DNA of 15,307 nucleotides from positions 216,987 through 232,293 of the forward strand of contig NZ_MRXX01000007.1 of the NCBI RefSeq assembly GCF_016642265.1. Reading direction: 5' to 3'. The stretch's first letter is position 1; each line of letters starts with the position of its first letter. The notes below the pieces were generated by a model. That model did no database searches. It was not told where the DNA came from and saw only the letters and a program-made list of their open reading frames with translations. The stretch is from Streptococcus lactarius. GTDB lineage: Bacteria; Bacillota; Bacilli; Lactobacillales; Streptococcaceae. Made by a program: the position numbers and the translations under genes. This document shows, in pieces, positions 12,899-15,307 of this stretch.

Positions 12899-13543
12899 TT
12901 ATCCTATAAAAGCTGCAATTTCGCCAACTTCTTGAGCAATATAGGTGGCGCCGGCTTCTTCCAATTCTTCCCTGCTTCCAAAGCCATAAAGGACACCGAT
13001 AGAATCAAGCTTTTGCGCTTGAGCGCCAAGCACATCGTGCTCCCTGTCTCCAATCATGATGGTATGCGCCAAATCTGTAATCCCATTTTGCTCCAAGGCA
13101 TACTGGATAACATCGCTTTTTTTACTACGTTTTCTATCCATGGTCGCACCAGCGACAAAGTCAAAATAATCATACAAACCAAAGTGTTTGAGAATTTGAA
13201 TGGAAAATTCTTCAGGCTTTGACGTAGCTACAATCAACTGTTTGCCAGCCTGCTTGAGAGAAGCCAGCAAGTCAGGAACGCCTAGATAGACCTCATTTTC
13301 ATAAAGGCCTTTTTCGGAAAAATACTCATGATAGTAGTCAATGGCCTTTAAACATTCTTCCTTAGAAAATCCATAAAAGCGCTCAAAAGACTCCTGCAAG
13401 GGCGGACCGATGAAAACTCTCAATGCTTTCTTGTCTGGCACTTGAATCCCATATTTTCCTAAGGCATAGGCCACCGAGTTGGTAATCCCTAGTTCTGAAT
13501 TGGTCAAGGTGCCGTCTAGGTCAAATAAAATCGTTTGATACAT
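12899..13543 (-). CDS. HAD-superfamily phosphatase (Gph/PgmB-like)
   Basis: A 214-residue cytosolic HAD hydrolase of subfamily IA. Motif I is DLDGT (nucleophile Asp8, acid-base Asp10), motif II VATSKP (Thr107/Ser108), motif III a lysine in RSKKSD (141 or 142) and motif IV IGDREHD (Asp166, Asp170). The cap domain is about 15-85, helical, as in phosphoglycolate phosphatase and related 5'-nucleotidases. All catalytic residues are present; substrate cannot be assigned, so 'phosphoglycolate phosphatase' is only the commonest label for such proteins. Ribosome binding site GAGGA is 6 bases before the ATG. The insertion sequence begins about 25 bases upstream of the start, so the original promoter has probably been displaced. 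Confidence 0.92.
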   Translation of the reverse strand: MYQTILFDLDGTLTNSELGITNSVAYALGKYGIQVPDKKALRVFIGPPLQESFERFYGFSKEECLKAIDYYHEYFSEKGLYENEVYLGVPDLLASLKQAGKQLIVATSKPEEFSIQILKHFGLYDYFDFVAGATMDRKRSKKSDVIQYALEQNGITDLAHTIMIGDREHDVLGAQAQKLDSIGVLYGFGSREELEEAGATYIAQEVGEIAAFIG

Positions 13544-13598
13544 TTTTTCCTCTTTCTGCTTTCAAAAAGAGGCTGGGACAAAAGTCCCTTGGCTTCCC

Positions 13599-13630
13599 AA
13601 AAAAAGCAACGGATTTGCCGTTGCTTTTTT
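13599..13630. terminator. bidirectional terminator at the left end of the IS
   Basis: GCAACGG/CCGTTGC, a perfect 7-bp stem with loop ATTTG, flanked by seven A and six T, so it can stop transcription from both sides. It shields the transposase gene from read-through, a common IS arrangement, and would equally block any outward transcript from the IS into the HAD gene. Confidence 0.85.
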
Positions 13631-13657
13631 GCATGGTTATGATAGTCTTGGTAAAAT
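13629..13657 (+). promoter_or_regulatory. transposase promoter
   Basis: TTGCAT (13629-13634), a 17-base spacer and TAAAAT (13652-13657), directly after the terminator stem and 36 bases before the transposase ATG. Confidence 0.6.
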
Positions 13658-13693
13658 AGAATTGCTCAATAAACCATTTAGAAAGGCTATCCC

Positions 13694-15220
13694 ATGCATA
13701 TTCACTATAACACAAATCAAACGACTTTACCACTAGAAATCAGTTCTTTATTACCACAAGACCACCTTGTCTTTACCATTGAAAAAGTGGTGAATGCCTT
13801 GGAGGATCGTCACTTCCATGCTTTCTATCATGACTTTGGTCGCCCGTCTTATCACCCTAAAATGCTTTTAGCTGCTCTGCTATTTGCCTATTCACAAGGG
13901 ATTTTTTCTGGGCGAAAAATCGAAAAAATGATGATTGAAAATATCGCCATGCAGTACCTAACAGGACAGTTGGTGGTCAGCTACCGTACCATCAATCGCT
14001 TTCGTGTCGCTACTGGGATGGAGAATCTCATTCGTGATCTTTTCATTGACCTCAATTTTCGTTTAAAAATGGAAGAGTTAGTGACCTTAGAGTGTTTGTT
14101 TATTGATGGTACTAAGATTGAAGCGAATGCCAATAAGTATAGTTTCGTGTGGAAAAAGGCTACGGACAAGTTTTCCGCCAAACTTCAAAAACAGATACAG
14201 GCCTATTTCCAAGAAGAAATCACCCCTCTTATCCATCAGGCCATTGTGCTGGATGAGGAAGAACCTATTACCTCAGAACAATTGACAGAGTTCACTCAAG
14301 TCCTTGAAGAAGAATTGGCTAAACTGAGCCAAAACATTGAAGAAACACCAGTGAAAGGTAGGGATGAGCGTAAAACTCAACGTCGTAAACTCAAGAAAGT
14401 CCTGCGTAAAGTTAAGGATGATTTTTCAATACGCGCTGAAAAATACGAGAGATATCAGGATACTTTCGAAGGACGCAATAGCTTTTCCAAAACAGATACA
14501 GCTGCCACTTTCATGCGAATGAAAGAAGACCACATGAAGAATGGTCAACTCAAGGCTGGATACAATCTTCAAATCGCTACTGAGAACCAATTTGTTCTTC
14601 ACTATGATATCTTCTCAAATCCGACAGATACTAAAACTCTTTTGCCATTGCTTGAAACCTATCCACATGATGTGAAGACCGTTGTCGCAGATGCTGGATA
14701 CGGCAGTGAAGAGAACCTCCTTCGCTTAGATGAAAATGAGGTAGACCACCTGATTAAATATGCCATGTTTGATAAGGAACAGAAGAAAAAGTATAAACAG
14801 TCAGCAAGGAACTTAGCGAATTGGTACTATGATGACAAAGAGGATAGCTATACACATCCTGACGGGTGGTGCTATCGTTTTCACCATGTCAAACATCAGA
14901 AAACACAGACGGACTTTCAACAGGAAATCAAGGTTTACTACGCCGATGAACCTGAATTAGCCCCTCAAAAGGGACTGTATATCAACGAACGTTATCAACA
15001 CTTAAAAGCTAAAGAATGCCAAGCGCTTTTATCTCCCGAAGGTAGACAGATTTTCGCTCAACGCAAGATTGATGTGGAACCTGTCTTTGGACAGATAAAG
15101 GCTTGTTTGGGTTACAAGAGATGTAACCTAAGAGGGAAACGTCAAGTGACAATTGACATGGGATTGGTACTCATGGCTAATAATCTCCTAAAATACAATA
15201 AGAGAACAACTCAAAATTAA
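13694..15220 (+). CDS. IS1182-family transposase
   Basis: A 508-residue DDE transposase, full length for the family, with no stop or frameshift. The N-terminal region (about 15-130, with FGRPSYHPKMLLAALLFAY and SYRTINRFR) is the family's DNA-binding domain. The catalytic triad is visible as Asp138 in LFIDGTKIEANANKYSF, Asp333 in VVADAGYGSEEN and Glu462 in DVEPVFGQIK; the conserved C-terminal LRGKRQV and MGLVLMANNLLKY follow. A charged, Glu/Lys-rich insertion (about 165-255) is predicted coiled coil. The ribosome binding site (GAAAGG, 7 bases upstream) is moderate. This is the only plus-strand gene. Confidence 0.95.
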   Translation: MHIHYNTNQTTLPLEISSLLPQDHLVFTIEKVVNALEDRHFHAFYHDFGRPSYHPKMLLAALLFAYSQGIFSGRKIEKMMIENIAMQYLTGQLVVSYRTINRFRVATGMENLIRDLFIDLNFRLKMEELVTLECLFIDGTKIEANANKYSFVWKKATDKFSAKLQKQIQAYFQEEITPLIHQAIVLDEEEPITSEQLTEFTQVLEEELAKLSQNIEETPVKGRDERKTQRRKLKKVLRKVKDDFSIRAEKYERYQDTFEGRNSFSKTDTAATFMRMKEDHMKNGQLKAGYNLQIATENQFVLHYDIFSNPTDTKTLLPLLETYPHDVKTVVADAGYGSEENLLRLDENEVDHLIKYAMFDKEQKKKYKQSARNLANWYYDDKEDSYTHPDGWCYRFHHVKHQKTQTDFQQEIKVYYADEPELAPQKGLYINERYQHLKAKECQALLSPEGRQIFAQRKIDVEPVFGQIKACLGYKRCNLRGKRQVTIDMGLVLMANNLLKYNKRTTQN

Positions 15221-15259
15221 AAAGCTAGAGTTCCACCATTGGGAATCCCTAGCTTTTTT
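15219..15259 (+). terminator. transposase terminator
   Basis: AAAGCTAG (15221-15228) pairs with CTAGCTTT (15249-15256), with a second short stem TTCC/GGAA inside, followed by a six-T run. It overlaps the transposase stop codon by two bases. Confidence 0.8.
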
Positions 15260-15288
15260 GTGACTGAGAACTATTTTGTCTCAACCTC

Positions 15289-15307
15289 CTCAATTGTCTT
15301 TGGATTG
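15289..15307. other. right flank of the IS, no feature visible
   Basis: Nineteen bases outside the right inverted repeat. Too short to identify; they should belong to the sequence that originally lay upstream of the HAD gene. Confidence 0.4.

Larger units (their letters stand above)
13569..15288 (+). mobile_element. IS1182-family insertion sequence, apparently complete
   Basis: The element carries one full-length transposase gene between a leading bidirectional terminator and a trailing terminator. Imperfect terminal inverted repeats are visible: GAGGCTGGGACAAAA at 13569-13583 and, on the other strand, GAGGTTGAGACAAAA at 15288-15274 (13 of 15 identical). The span of about 1.72 kb is normal for the family. 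I see no clear target duplication outside these ends, so the exact borders could be a few bases off. Confidence 0.75.

Noticed and set aside
13620..13690. Outward minus-strand promoter in the IS (TTGAGC with TATCAT) that could drive the HAD gene.
   Set aside because: Spacing of 19 bases is poor and the bidirectional terminator at 13599-13630 lies between it and the gene.

Overview
The window reads as a chromosomal segment of a Streptococcus, most like the mitis/sanguinis/parasanguinis groups. Supports are the gene set (rhomboid, 5-formyl-THF cyclo-ligase, M20 deacetylase and dapH in the order I recall from pneumococcus), the compact Gram-positive SRP RNA, a CiaR-box small RNA of the streptococcal csRNA type, and an IS1182-type element. 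Species cannot be fixed from sequence alone. Every gene except the transposase is on the minus strand, so transcription runs mostly right to left.

Layout, left to right: (1) 1-131, composite hairpin repeats downstream of the rhomboid gene. (2) 152-1352, rhomboid protease and 5-formyltetrahydrofolate cyclo-ligase, overlapping, with their own promoter. (3) 1424-3408, dapH and an N-acetyldiaminopimelate deacetylase, an operon of the acetylase branch of lysine/diaminopimelate synthesis, closed by a strong terminator. (4) 3433-8106, five consecutive genes for single-pass membrane proteins of unknown function with small repeated extracytoplasmic domains; two are clear tandem duplicates sharing a cytoplasmic motif. 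(5) 8254-9784, pgi with terminator, promoter and one perfect plus one imperfect cre (CcpA) match. (6) 9832-10186, three 81-bp tandem repeats directly behind the SRP RNA gene ffs. (7) 10198-10894, tadA and, just upstream of it, a csRNA with a CiaR box and anti-Shine-Dalgarno loops. (8) 11010-12882, an A+T-rich cassette: a 42-residue Cys-containing peptide gene with its own promoter, a hairpin, and a stand-alone peptide-type ABC exporter. (9) 12899-13543, a HAD phosphatase. (10) 13569-15288, an apparently intact IS1182-family insertion sequence just upstream of the HAD gene.

The housekeeping genes form several short transcription units. The most interesting accessory parts are the peptide/exporter cassette, which resembles a minimal RiPP or bacteriocin locus lacking any recognisable modifying enzyme, and the five-gene membrane-protein cluster. 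The csRNA is a strong RNA call made from promoter, anti-SD loops and terminator together; its terminator is also the first terminator met by transcripts leaving the exporter gene.
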